Shown: positions 41,562-48,149, counted from the first letter of the stretch. The stretch: 64,000 nucleotides of DNA from an uncultured Bacilli bacterium (GCA_934153675.1 CAKPFG010000002.1:1-64000), one strand, 5' to 3'. Numbers and translations: made by a program. Notes: a model not told the origin generated them from the letters alone.

Positions 41562-41958
41562 CTTCTCTTAACCTACCTTTCAAATACTTTTTTAAATGAT
41601 AATATGGGGTAGTTCTTTCAAAATTAAGTTCTTTACCTATTTGATGCCAATTCTTGCCATCTATAAATCTTGCTCGGATAATTACTCTGACATTACTATC
41701 CTCGATTGTTTCAAGAAAATTTTCTATCTTTAATTGTTCATCTAATAACTTATCTTGTTTCTTTTTAAGTATCATTTCTAATTTTGATTTTTTAATAACT
41801 AAACTTTCCACAGGATTACCAACATGTCCTGAACCTTGTGGCATTCCTGATATTTTTGGACTTCCAATCGTTGTATCATCTAATTCTTTTAAATTTGCTT
41901 TTATTTGCTCTATTTCAAGTTTTATTACATGATACTTTGATAATTCATCTATTGTCAT
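41551..41958 (-). CDS. Probable late-gene transcription regulator (DUF1492/RinA-like)
   Basis: A 135-residue protein. An N-terminal coiled coil leads to the Gly/Pro region TTIGSPKISGMPQGSGHVGN, a hallmark of DUF1492 proteins. The C-terminus is a sigma-region-4-like helix-turn-helix (RARFIDGKNWHQIGKELNFE, then RTTPYYHLKKYLKG). Related RinA/ArpU proteins activate phage late promoters. It is the best candidate to act on the three TCACA promoters here, but that link is inference. Confidence 0.75.
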   Translation of the reverse strand: MTIDELSKYHVIKLEIEQIKANLKELDDTTIGSPKISGMPQGSGHVGNPVESLVIKKSKLEMILKKKQDKLLDEQLKIENFLETIEDSNVRVIIRARFIDGKNWHQIGKELNFERTTPYYHLKKYLKGRLREDGE

Positions 41959-42374
41959 TTCATCACCTCTTTATATTCAATTTCTTTTATTTGATTGTAA
42001 TTTAATGCTTTAATATCAGATATAACATCATTTGGTATATTTTCAGGAAATTCTTTGTGTAATGAATACCAATCAACCATATCTAATAAGTATTTTTTAT
42101 TTTTAGGATTACTATTTTCAATTACTTCAATATAATAGTTTTTTAGACTCTTTCTATATTCATCTATAATATCTGCTAATGTAGGCATAAACTTATTATT
42201 TCTAATAATTACTTTAATAGCATTTAGTAAGGCAATAGGATGAAAAATACCTAATTCTTCCTGATATAAACTTACTAATCCTAGAAACTCCTCATCGGTC
42301 AAATCTTTAAAATAGTAAGGGTAAGCAATTTTAAATTTTGCTATAACAATACTAATTAACTTTGATTGTTCCAT
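41955..42374 (-). CDS. Replicative helicase loader/inhibitor (G39P-like)
   Basis: A 139-residue helical protein with HPIALLNAIKVIIRNNKFMP and TLADIIDEYRKSL, resembling the G40P helicase loader/inhibitor family of SPP1-like phages. It follows a replisome organiser gene, the expected partner. It overlaps both neighbours. Confidence 0.75.
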   Translation of the reverse strand: MEQSKLISIVIAKFKIAYPYYFKDLTDEEFLGLVSLYQEELGIFHPIALLNAIKVIIRNNKFMPTLADIIDEYRKSLKNYYIEVIENSNPKNKKYLLDMVDWYSLHKEFPENIPNDVISDIKALNYNQIKEIEYKEVMK

Positions 42375-43146
42375 TATGAATACCTTTTAATATTTCCATT
42401 TGACTATCAACCTTGACCGATTTATTAGTAGAATAGTCATCATTCCAACATTTTTGATTGAACCATGTTGAACCATGTTTTATAAACTTACTATCAACTT
42501 TTTCTAATTTAATGTAATTAATATAATTCTTTAATCCTTGTGCAATTTCTTCATAAGTTGTTCCTTGTTTTCTAGCAAGTATATATTTATTTTTGGCTTG
42601 GTCTTTTCCTTTTTTATTAGGATAGTGTGACCATAGTTTTTCAAATTCTTCTTCATATTGTTTTTTTAATTCATTGTTATCAGAGGCAGGTAAAAGTGAT
42701 TGCTCATTATTATTAACCTCATCTATACTATACTGACTTATACTATCCTGTCCTATCCTATCCTGTGTATCCATTTGGTATCCATTTGGTATACCATTAT
42801 TATTTTTTAATACATAACCATCATTAGGTTTTAAGTCTAACATTGCCTTTTCTTCTGTATATACAGTAGGCTTATATCTATCGTTTCTAATATAGTTGTG
42901 AATTTTCCAATGTTTAATAACAACAATTCCTTTATCAAATGGAATTATAAATTTTCTTAAAATTAAGATGTTCATATCATCGTTAGAAGCACCACATATC
43001 TTCATTATTTTTTTAGGACTATTTACAAAACCATCATCATCGGCTCTCATTCCTAAATCATAGTAAAGTAGTCTTGCACTCATTGGCATTTCTAAAAATG
43101 CATCACTATCTATTATTGTTTTTGCAAACATTCTTCTTTCTGCCAT
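42352..43146 (-). CDS. Phage replisome organiser (DnaD/SPP1 gp38-type)
   Basis: A 264-residue origin-binding protein. The N-terminal winged helix (RMFAKTIIDSDAFLEMPMSA, then ARLLYYDLGMRADDDGFVNS) is typical. The linker is Gln/Asn/Asp-rich (DTQDRIGQDSISQYSIDEV), and the C-terminal DnaD-like domain has FEKLWSHYPNKKGKDQAKNK and YINYIKLEKVDSKFIKHG. The linker-coding DNA carries short tandem repeats that may be the phage origin. Confidence 0.85.
   Translation of the reverse strand: MAERRMFAKTIIDSDAFLEMPMSARLLYYDLGMRADDDGFVNSPKKIMKICGASNDDMNILILRKFIIPFDKGIVVIKHWKIHNYIRNDRYKPTVYTEEKAMLDLKPNDGYVLKNNNGIPNGYQMDTQDRIGQDSISQYSIDEVNNNEQSLLPASDNNELKKQYEEEFEKLWSHYPNKKGKDQAKNKYILARKQGTTYEEIAQGLKNYINYIKLEKVDSKFIKHGSTWFNQKCWNDDYSTNKSVKVDSQMEILKGIHNGTIKVN
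42731..42795. repeat. Iterated repeats inside the replisome organiser gene (origin candidate)
   Basis: The sequence contains TATCCATTTGG twice in tandem (11-bp period) and a run of TATCC/TGTCC/TATCC/TATCC/TGTG units, plus TATAC repeats. Phage origins are often inside the initiator gene at this linker. Function inferred. Confidence 0.45.
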
Positions 43147-43154
43147 TATGCCAC

Positions 43155-43274
43155 CTACTTTACAATCTTTTTTTTAATTTCTTTATACATTGAAATAAGT
43201 AAAATACTTAATATAAACATCCCTAAACTAATTAAAATTACTGCTCCAAAAAACTTTAAAATACTTATAATCAT
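43155..43274 (-). CDS. Tiny membrane protein
   Basis: A 39-residue frame: MIISILKFFGAVILISLGMF begins a hydrophobic span, followed by a Lys-rich tail. GAGGAGGTGG lies upstream, and the ATG overlaps the stop of the upstream gene (ATGA). Unknown role. Confidence 0.6.
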   Translation of the reverse strand: MIISILKFFGAVILISLGMFILSILLISMYKEIKKKIVK

Positions 43275-43513
43275 ATATCTTCCACCTCCTCTAAATCCTT
43301 TACAAGGTGATAGATTGCATAACTTGTAGTATGACCATATCTATTTTTGCCTTGAACCATTTCAGTTTCTATTCCAAAACCTCTTTCTCGTAAAATAAAT
43401 ATTATTCCTGATAATCTAGTTGCTCCAAATCTTTTGATTGCCTCGTAAGAAGTGATTTGTTTATATTTTCTTAAATATGCGATTATTTCGGATGTTTGAC
43501 TCTTTTTACTCAT
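43271..43513 (-). CDS. Helix-turn-helix phage protein
   Basis: An 80-residue winged-helix-like protein: SEIIAYLRKYKQITSYEAIK then RFGATRLSGIIFILRERGF, the helix-turn-helix fold found in many phage early proteins. It probably binds DNA; the target is unknown. Confidence 0.72.
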   Translation of the reverse strand: MSKKSQTSEIIAYLRKYKQITSYEAIKRFGATRLSGIIFILRERGFGIETEMVQGKNRYGHTTSYAIYHLVKDLEEVEDI

Positions 43514-43515
43514 AA

Positions 43516-43713
43516 CTACACCCCCAAATAATCTGCAACTTCTTTACTACCTGTACAAACTTGGATAATTCCACCTTTACATGTGTAATTTCCTGCAGGT
43601 GTAGTTTTAGTTGTTTCTAAAGTAAATAATTGATATATAGCGATTGATACAATTGCACTTACAATTGCTACTAATGTATATTTAACCCATGGTCTTAATC
43701 TTCTTTTAGTCAT
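43516..43713 (-). CDS. Small phage membrane protein
   Basis: A 65-residue protein with a basic N-terminus (MTKRRLRPWVK), one membrane span (YTLVAIVSAIVSIAIYQLF) and a short exposed tail with two cysteines. Unknown role. Confidence 0.6.
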   Translation of the reverse strand: MTKRRLRPWVKYTLVAIVSAIVSIAIYQLFTLETTKTTPAGNYTCKGGIIQVCTGSKEVADYLGV

Positions 43714-43897
43714 TTTTTTCTGCCTCCTTTATTCCTAAATATTGATAAAACATATCAGGGTAAATAATATAGTTCCATCTTTTATTTACTTTTACTGCCG
43801 AACCAAATGGCAATCTTCCTGTTTGTAATCCAACTCGAATAAATTGAGCAGATTTATGCATCAATGCAGATGCTTCTTTAATTGTGATTTTCTTCAT
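43706..43897 (-). CDS. Excisionase-like / MerR-type DNA-binding protein
   Basis: A 63-residue protein with ITIKEASALMHKSAQFIRVG then LQTGRLPFGSAVK, the winged-helix fold shared by phage excisionases and helix-turn-helix 17-type proteins. It may be the excisionase for the integrase. It has an AAGGAAT site upstream and lies just after the 28-bp inverted repeat. Confidence 0.65.
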   Translation of the reverse strand: MKKITIKEASALMHKSAQFIRVGLQTGRLPFGSAVKVNKRWNYIIYPDMFYQYLGIKEAEKND

Positions 43898-43927
43898 AAA
43901 AAATCCATTCCTTTCTTATAATTTGTT

Positions 43928-43955
43928 TTTTGTTTTTTAGTTTGTCAGACTAATT
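43928..43955. repeat. 28-bp repeat, left copy (inverted copy at 45316-45343)
   Basis: The 28 bases match 45316-45343 exactly in inverted orientation. Each copy contains the 17-bp near-palindrome TTAGTTTGTCAGACTAA (7 of 8 pairs). Weak similarity continues outward through AAAAATCCAT. This copy faces the minus-strand excisionase-like gene. Confidence 0.8.
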
Positions 43956-44190
43956 ATTGAGTTTTCTCAACTTTTTCTTTAAAAAAATATAATGGGATAT
44001 CATGTGCTTCAATATTTAATAACTTACTTGATTTAATGATTTCAGTTTGAGTAAATGAAACACCTTTAGATAATTTCTTGTATAAACTATAAGTAGATAT
44101 TCCCAACTGCTCTGCAAATGATGATTGTGTATTAAATACTTCACGAATTTTACCTTTTAATTTACTATAATCAAATTCTAGTTTCATCAT
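43954..44190 (-). CDS. Cro-like/DUF739 helix-turn-helix regulator
   Basis: A 78-residue protein: KLKGKIREVFNTQSSFAEQL then GISTYSLYKKLSKGVSFTQT is the DUF739 phage helix-turn-helix. First gene of the lytic (minus) operon, opposite the repressor, and so functionally Cro-like. Its 3' end contains a copy of the 16-bp operator (43956-43971). Confidence 0.82.
   Translation of the reverse strand: MMKLEFDYSKLKGKIREVFNTQSSFAEQLGISTYSLYKKLSKGVSFTQTEIIKSSKLLNIEAHDIPLYFFKEKVEKTQ
43956..43971. promoter_or_regulatory. Repressor operator O1 (within the Cro-like gene)
   Basis: ATTGAG-TTTT-CTCAAC, one mismatch from the perfect palindrome at 44211-44226. Confidence 0.65.
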
Positions 44191-44210
44191 CTTTCACCTC
44201 CCTCTATCTT

Positions 44211-44226
44211 GTTGAGTTTTCTCAAC
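44211..44226. promoter_or_regulatory. Repressor operator O2
   Basis: A perfect 16-bp palindrome GTTGAG-TTTT-CTCAAC just downstream of the -10 box of the Cro-side promoter, between it and the Cro-like start. Confidence 0.8.
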
Positions 44227-44235
44227 TACAATAAA

Positions 44236-44264
44236 AGTATAGCAAAATAATTTTTAAATTACAA
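44236..44264 (-). promoter_or_regulatory. Lytic promoter (PR-like)
   Basis: Minus strand TTGTAA (44259-44264), 17-base spacer, TATACT (44236-44241). Flanked by operators O2 and O3. Confidence 0.75.
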
Positions 44265-44271
44265 TAGAAAA

Positions 44272-44287
44272 AATGATTTTTCTCAAC
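44272..44287. promoter_or_regulatory. Repressor operator O3
   Basis: AATGAT-TTTT-CTCAAC: one conserved half-site and one degenerate half-site of the 16-bp operator, between the divergent promoters. Confidence 0.55.
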
Positions 44288-44312
44288 TTTTTTATTTTTT
44301 TTGATATCTTTT

Positions 44313-44328
44313 GTTGATTTTTCTTAAT
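44313..44328. promoter_or_regulatory. Repressor operator O4
   Basis: GTTGAT-TTTT-CTTAAT overlaps the -35 box of the repressor promoter, suggesting autoregulation. Confidence 0.55.
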
Positions 44329-44342
44329 TTTATGTTTATAAT
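44314..44342 (+). promoter_or_regulatory. Repressor promoter (PRM-like)
   Basis: TTGATT (44314-44319), 17-base spacer, TATAAT (44337-44342), 26 bases before the GTG start. Confidence 0.75.
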
Positions 44343-44367
44343 AATTAATGTAAAGAGGTGGTATTTT

Positions 44368-45057
44368 GTGATTGTAGATACATTTGCAAGTAGGTTAAAT
44401 ATTGCAATGAAAGAATGTAAAATGAAGCAGGTTGACTTGGCAAATAAGACAGGAATAGATAAATCTCTTATAAGTAACTATTTGTCAGGAAACTATCAAG
44501 CCAAACAAAACAACATTTATAAATTAGCAAAAGTATTAAATGTTAGTGAGAGTTGGTTGATGGGATACGATGTTGACATGGATAGAGAATGGTTTGATGA
44601 TAAAGAACCATCTGAAATATCAATTGACAATGCTATATATCTAGAAGCAACTACAAAGACAGTTAAAATACCTCTACTTGGCAAAGTTCCTGCAGGTATA
44701 CCTATTGAAGCAATAGAAGATATAATCGGTTATGAAGATATTCCTTATAAATGGGTACAAAATGGTACTAGATACTTTGCTCTTAAAGTTGATGGAAATA
44801 GTATGTATCCTGATTATCATACAGGCGATACAATAATAATTAAACAACAACCTGATTGTGAGTCAGGTGATGACTGTGTTGTTATGGTAAATGGTGATGA
44901 TGCAACATTTAAAAGAGTCATTAAACAAGAAAAGAGTATAATATTGAAGCCATTAAACAATGAATATGAACCATATTTATTTAATGAATACGATATATTA
45001 ACAAAACCTGTTAAAATCGTAGGTGTAGCAGTAGAAGTAAGAAGAAAGTTGAGGTAA
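44368..45057 (+). CDS. Phage repressor, CI/LexA type with S24 peptidase domain
   Basis: A 229-residue repressor that maintains lysogeny. The N-terminal helix-turn-helix (ECKMKQVDLANKTGIDKSLI) binds the operators described above. The C-terminal LexA-like domain has the Ala-Gly cleavage site in GKVPAGIPIE, catalytic Ser in DGNSMYPDY and Lys in DDATFKRVI, so RecA-stimulated self-cleavage is expected. A GTG start at 44368 is chosen for AAGAGGTGG upstream; the longer ATG frame lacks a site. Confidence 0.93.
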   Translation: MIVDTFASRLNIAMKECKMKQVDLANKTGIDKSLISNYLSGNYQAKQNNIYKLAKVLNVSESWLMGYDVDMDREWFDDKEPSEISIDNAIYLEATTKTVKIPLLGKVPAGIPIEAIEDIIGYEDIPYKWVQNGTRYFALKVDGNSMYPDYHTGDTIIIKQQPDCESGDDCVVMVNGDDATFKRVIKQEKSIILKPLNNEYEPYLFNEYDILTKPVKIVGVAVEVRRKLR

Positions 45058-45061
45058 TTAT

Positions 45062-45271
45062 ATGGGTGCTAGAGTAAGAACAATTAATAAAATCGGAAAT
45101 GGTAGATATTTTACTACAAGTTGGAAAGTAAGCGACTACTTAATATGTAATATATTATATTTTGTATTCTTCTACTCTTATTTTTTAATTTTTAAATATT
45201 TATTCTATGTTCCAATTAAATGGTGTGTAGTAAAGATAATTGATATTTTTAAATCCAAAAAACAATCATAA
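45062..45271 (+). CDS. Small membrane protein co-transcribed with the repressor
   Basis: A 69-residue protein with a basic N-terminus (MGARVRTINKIGNGRYFTTS) and hydrophobic aromatic segments (ICNILYFVFFYSYFLIFKYL). It starts 4 bases after the repressor stop, so it is expressed in the lysogen. Superinfection exclusion is a common role for such genes; this is inference. Confidence 0.65.
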   Translation: MGARVRTINKIGNGRYFTTSWKVSDYLICNILYFVFFYSYFLIFKYLFYVPIKWCVVKIIDIFKSKKQS

Positions 45272-45277
45272 AAAAAA

Positions 45278-45301
45278 GACCTACTGCTCGAACAGTAAGT
45301 C
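45278..45301. terminator. Hairpin after the repressor operon
   Basis: An 8-bp stem with one mismatch around loop CTCGAA (GACCTACTG/CAGTAAGTC). The A run is on its left, so the T run favours the minus strand; its direction is uncertain. Confidence 0.4.
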
Positions 45302-45315
45302 AAATGAAAAATCAC

Positions 45316-45343
45316 AATTAGTCTGACAAACTAAAAAACAAAA
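45316..45343. repeat. 28-bp repeat, right copy (inverted copy at 43928-43955)
   Basis: The exact inverted copy of 43928-43955, with the near-palindrome at 45318-45334. CTGACA in it could serve as a -35 box with TAAGAT 17 bases on, in front of the integrase gene. Confidence 0.8.
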
Positions 45344-45427
45344 TATAAGATATAATGTTATGGATTTTTCTATTTCATTATATCAAATATTCACCGAAAA
45401 CACAATGGAAATGGAGGATTTTGATAG

Positions 45428-46471
45428 ATGAAATTACCTAATTCTTTCGGCTCTGTACAGAAGTTGAGTGGTAATAGAAGAAAACCTTATCGAGTAGTCA
45501 AAACTGTTGGATGGGATGAAAATGGAAAACAAATCAGAAAGACTATTGGATATTATGAAACTAGAACCCTCGCATTACAGGAATTAGCCTTATTTAATGA
45601 AAAACCTTATGATATAGATGCAAGAAATATTACAGTAGATGAATTACATCAAAAATGGCAAAATGAGAAATATCCTAAAATAGCATATAAGACTCAACAA
45701 GTATATAATATGTGTTGGAATTATTGTCAAGATGTTAAGGATATGGCATTTGTAGATATCAGATTAAATCATTTACAAGCAATCGTTGATGGTATGGGTA
45801 ATAAATGGTCTGCTAAAAAGGCATTTAAGATATTATGGCATCAGATGTACGATTATGCTATTAAAAATGATATGGATGTAAGAAAGTATTCAGAATACAT
45901 CGATATAGGCAAAAAAACCACTAAATTAGTGCGAATACCATTTGAAGAGGATGAAATAGACAAGTTATGGGATAATGTCGCTAGAATGGACTTTATTGAC
46001 ACGATATTAATACTAATATATACAGGAATGAGAGTCGGCGAACTTTTAGATATTAAAGTAGAAAATGTTCATATAAACGAAAAATATATGGTTGGTGGCT
46101 CTAAAACCGAGGCAGGTAAAAATAGAGTCATACCATTCCATGAGAGAATAGTACCATTAGTAAAGAAATGGTATGATAATGCAATTAAAAATGGTAGTGA
46201 ATACCTAATATACAATCACGAATATAAACAAATGAAATATTGGAACTATTATCATGAGAAATGGGAAAAGATTATAGAACAATTAGAGTTTAGTCCTGAA
46301 CATAAGCCTCACGATACTAGACATACATTCTCTACTCGTATGGATAGAACAAATGCTAATAAATTATGTATAAAAAGAATACTAGGACATGCTAGTAAGG
46401 ATATTACTGATAAAGTATATACACATAAAGACATTGATGACCTATTAGAAGCAGTTAATATGTTAGAATAA
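45428..46471 (+). CDS. int: Phage integrase (tyrosine recombinase, Tn916-Int type)
   Basis: A 347-residue tyrosine recombinase. The N-terminal arm-binding region (FGSVQKLSGNRRKPYRVVKT) is followed by a core-binding domain and the catalytic domain with Arg in LIYTGMRVGELLDIK, Lys in GGSKTEAGKNRVIPF, His-x-x-Arg in PHDTRHTFSTRMDR, and His/Tyr in ILGHASKDITDKVYTHKD. It inserts the phage at the rpsI 3' end. The 11-bp repeats near both att sites fit arm sites. Start ATG at 45428 has GGAGG upstream. Confidence 0.95.
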   Translation: MKLPNSFGSVQKLSGNRRKPYRVVKTVGWDENGKQIRKTIGYYETRTLALQELALFNEKPYDIDARNITVDELHQKWQNEKYPKIAYKTQQVYNMCWNYCQDVKDMAFVDIRLNHLQAIVDGMGNKWSAKKAFKILWHQMYDYAIKNDMDVRKYSEYIDIGKKTTKLVRIPFEEDEIDKLWDNVARMDFIDTILILIYTGMRVGELLDIKVENVHINEKYMVGGSKTEAGKNRVIPFHERIVPLVKKWYDNAIKNGSEYLIYNHEYKQMKYWNYYHEKWEKIIEQLEFSPEHKPHDTRHTFSTRMDRTNANKLCIKRILGHASKDITDKVYTHKDIDDLLEAVNMLE

Positions 46472-46524
46472 CTGCTTTTTTTATGAAAAAAATAAAAAAA
46501 TTCACTTAAATTATCACTTTATGA

Positions 46525-46554
46525 TTGACAACTACCTAGGTAGTATGGTACAAT
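46525..46554 (+). promoter_or_regulatory. Promoter with a palindromic operator in its spacer
   Basis: TTGACA (46525-46530), 18-base spacer, TACAAT (46549-46554). The spacer contains the perfect 14-bp palindrome ACTACCTAGGTAGT (46531-46544), well placed for repressor binding. Confidence 0.8.
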
Positions 46555-46602
46555 TAGTATGTAATCAAGAAAGATTACAAATAAAAAAGAAAGGAGGTCA
46601 AG

Positions 46603-46707
46603 ATGACAATTTCATTAAAGGTTATCAATATAAAGATAACAAAAAAAGGAATAACCTTAAAACTCGAGTTAGGCATTCCCTTTGGTATTAGCAAGAGTGG
46701 TAAATAA
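46603..46707 (+). CDS. 34-residue peptide gene
   Basis: A 34-codon frame opening MTISLKVINIKITKKGITLK and ending GISKSGK. AAGGAGG lies seven bases upstream and the promoter at 46525-46554 serves it. The sequence has no membrane span. A hairpin (GAGTGGT/ACCACTC, 46695-46714) overlaps its stop. No similarity recognised; it looks like a real short gene. Confidence 0.6.
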   Translation: MTISLKVINIKITKKGITLKLELGIPFGISKSGK

Positions 46708-46761
46708 ACCACTCCTCCTGCTAGTAATAATACCATAAATAATGAGATTTGTCAAAAGTCT

Positions 46762-47130
46762 ATGGAAAAGTCAAAAAAAACTAAATACGATATAGAGTAT
46801 CGTAAAAAACACAAAGTGCAATTTAATGTAGATTTAAACAAAGAAGAAATGCAATCTCTTAATGAGGCACTTAAAGCATCAGGAACTAGAAAGGCAGACT
46901 TTTTAAGAAAAGCAATTAGAAAAGAATGCAGAGAAAATAATATCTTATACTTTGATAGAGTCGCTAATTGTGATTGGTGTGGTAAAAGAGATTATGTATC
47001 TATTACTCACTATGGAACATCACACTATAACAGATTAATATGTAGTGATTGTGCTAATGATATTATCCAACATCATAAGAATATAGATGGCACTACTCCA
47101 TCATGGTATAGACCTGATGATGAGGACTAA
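46762..47130 (+). CDS. Ribbon-helix-helix protein with zinc-ribbon C-terminus
   Basis: A 122-residue protein. VQFNVDLNKEEMQSLNEALK then ASGTRKADFLRKAIRKE is a ribbon-helix-helix DNA-binding domain. A C-terminal zinc-ribbon-like part has CDWCGKRDYV and ICSDCANDI. It could bind the palindrome in the promoter at 46525-46554 and regulate its own unit. There is no clear ribosome-binding site at the ATG. It is the last phage gene before attR. Confidence 0.7.
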   Translation: MEKSKKTKYDIEYRKKHKVQFNVDLNKEEMQSLNEALKASGTRKADFLRKAIRKECRENNILYFDRVANCDWCGKRDYVSITHYGTSHYNRLICSDCANDIIQHHKNIDGTTPSWYRPDDED

Positions 47131-47138
47131 TTAAAAAT

Positions 47139-47170
47139 GGCTAGGAATATATCCTAGTCTTTTTATTTTT
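47139..47170 (+). terminator. Terminator of the ribbon-helix-helix gene
   Basis: Stem CTAGGA/TCCTAG extended by G-T/G-C pairs, loop ATATA, then a T-rich run. Confidence 0.8.
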
Positions 47171-47172
47171 TG

Positions 47173-47204
47173 TGTGTGCTACTTGTGTGCTACTTGTGTG
47201 CTAC
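47173..47204. repeat. Right integrase arm-type repeats
   Basis: Three direct copies of TGTGTGCTAC at an 11-bp period (47173, 47184, 47195), about 90-120 bases inside attR. Matching copies lie at 16996-17016. Confidence 0.65.
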
Positions 47205-47250
47205 ATACTAGATTTAATGAGATTTATTGAGTATCTTAATATAAGAAAAA

Positions 47251-47275
47251 CCCCATAAACATTGAGTTTATGAGG
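47251..47275 (-). terminator. Terminator of rplM-rpsI, phage-borne copy
   Basis: Stem CATAAAC/GTTTATG extended by C-G pairs around loop ATTGA, with an A run beside it. Since the crossover core lies at 47296-47305, this hairpin belongs to the phage and restores rpsI termination after integration. Confidence 0.8.
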
Positions 47276-47294
47276 TTCGTAATAGGTATGTTTC

Positions 47295-47705
47295 CTATCG
47301 TTTTGAGAATTGTGGTGCACGACGTGCTGCTTTTAGACCCGGTTTCTTTCTTTCCTTACTTCTTGGATCTCTTGTAACAAAACCTGCTCTTTTTAATATT
47401 TTTCTATAACTATCTTCATTTTCTTCATTAGCCTTATCATATTCCAATAAAGCACGAGTAATTGCTAATCTAATAGCTCCTGTTTGACCGGTGAATCCAC
47501 CACCGTTAACTTTTACGTCTATATCAAATGTTTTTTCATTATTTGTAGTTACTAATGGTTGCATTAAATCCATTACATTTGTTTCATGTGGCATGAATTC
47601 TCTAACATCTCTACCATTAATTGTGATCTTACCAGTTCCTGAAGTCATTTTAACTTGAGCAACTGCAGACTTTCTTCTTCCTGTTGCAGTAAATATTTTA
47701 GCCAT
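47295..47705 (-). CDS. rpsI: Ribosomal protein S9
   Basis: A 136-residue S9 of the small subunit. The conserved C-terminus GLKAARRAPQFSKR and motifs GRRKSAVAQVKM and GGGFTGQTGAIRLAI are present. The Lys-Arg tail reaches the decoding centre. The prophage attachment core overlaps the last codons yet the tail is kept intact. It lies 9 bases after rplM in the usual L13-S9 operon. Confidence 0.97.
   Translation of the reverse strand: MAKIFTATGRRKSAVAQVKMTSGTGKITINGRDVREFMPHETNVMDLMQPLVTTNNEKTFDIDVKVNGGGFTGQTGAIRLAITRALLEYDKANEENEDSYRKILKRAGFVTRDPRSKERKKPGLKAARRAPQFSKR
47296..47305. other. attR core
   Basis: TATCGTTTTG, identical to attL at 16945-16954. It covers the last codons of rpsI. After integration the gene ends AAA CGA TAG; before it would have ended AAA CGA TAA with the same protein. 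Confidence 0.8.
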
Positions 47706-47714
47706 AAATTCCTC

Positions 47715-48149
47715 CTATTTAACTTCCATAACAGCTGGTTTTTGTGCCATGTGTGGGTGAGTTTCACCACTATAAACAAATAACTTCTTTGACATTTGAC
47801 GACCTAATCTATTATGAGGAAGCATACCCTTAATAGCTCTTTCTACCATTTCTACTGGATATTTTTCCTTCATTTCACGAGCTGTTCTTTCTCTTAATCC
47901 ACCAGTATATCCACTGTGATTATAATAAATTTTATTATCTAACTTATTACCAGTTAAATTTACCTTTGAAGCATTAATTACTATTACAAAGTCTCCACAA
48001 TCTACATGAGGTGTATAAGTTGGTTTATGTTTACCACGTAGTACAGTTGCTACTTTAGTTGCTAAACGGCCCAAAGAAATGCCTTCTGCATCTACAACAT
48101 ACCAATTACGCACAACATCTTCTTTTTTTTGCATAAATGAATTTTTCAT
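47715..48149 (-). CDS. rplM: Ribosomal protein L13
   Basis: A 144-residue L13 of the large subunit with WYVVDAEGISLGRLATKVAT and the YNHSGYTGGLRERTA motif. The start at 48149 is chosen for GAAAGGA upstream; the longer frame from 48188 would add residues without family support. It is co-transcribed with rpsI. Confidence 0.96.
   Translation of the reverse strand: MKNSFMQKKEDVVRNWYVVDAEGISLGRLATKVATVLRGKHKPTYTPHVDCGDFVIVINASKVNLTGNKLDNKIYYNHSGYTGGLRERTAREMKEKYPVEMVERAIKGMLPHNRLGRQMSKKLFVYSGETHPHMAQKPAVMEVK

Larger units (their letters stand above)
16945..47305. mobile_element. Complete HK97-fold siphovirus-type prophage with DGR
   Basis: About 30.4 kb bounded by the attL and attR cores. All modules are present: integrase, repressor/Cro switch, replication, late regulator, HNH, terminase pair, portal, protease, capsid, head-tail connectors, tail tube, frameshifted chaperone, tape measure, Dit, Gp37-like, baseplate, DGR, holin and endolysin. 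No structural gene looks broken, so it could be functional. The long tape measure with chaperones and no contractile sheath point to a siphovirus. Genes from 17.1 to 44.2 kb are on the minus strand and those from 44.4 to 47.1 kb on the plus strand. Confidence 0.95.

Noticed and set aside
42731..42795. CRISPR-like array
   Set aside because: The repeats are short, tandem and without spacers, and lie within a coding frame.
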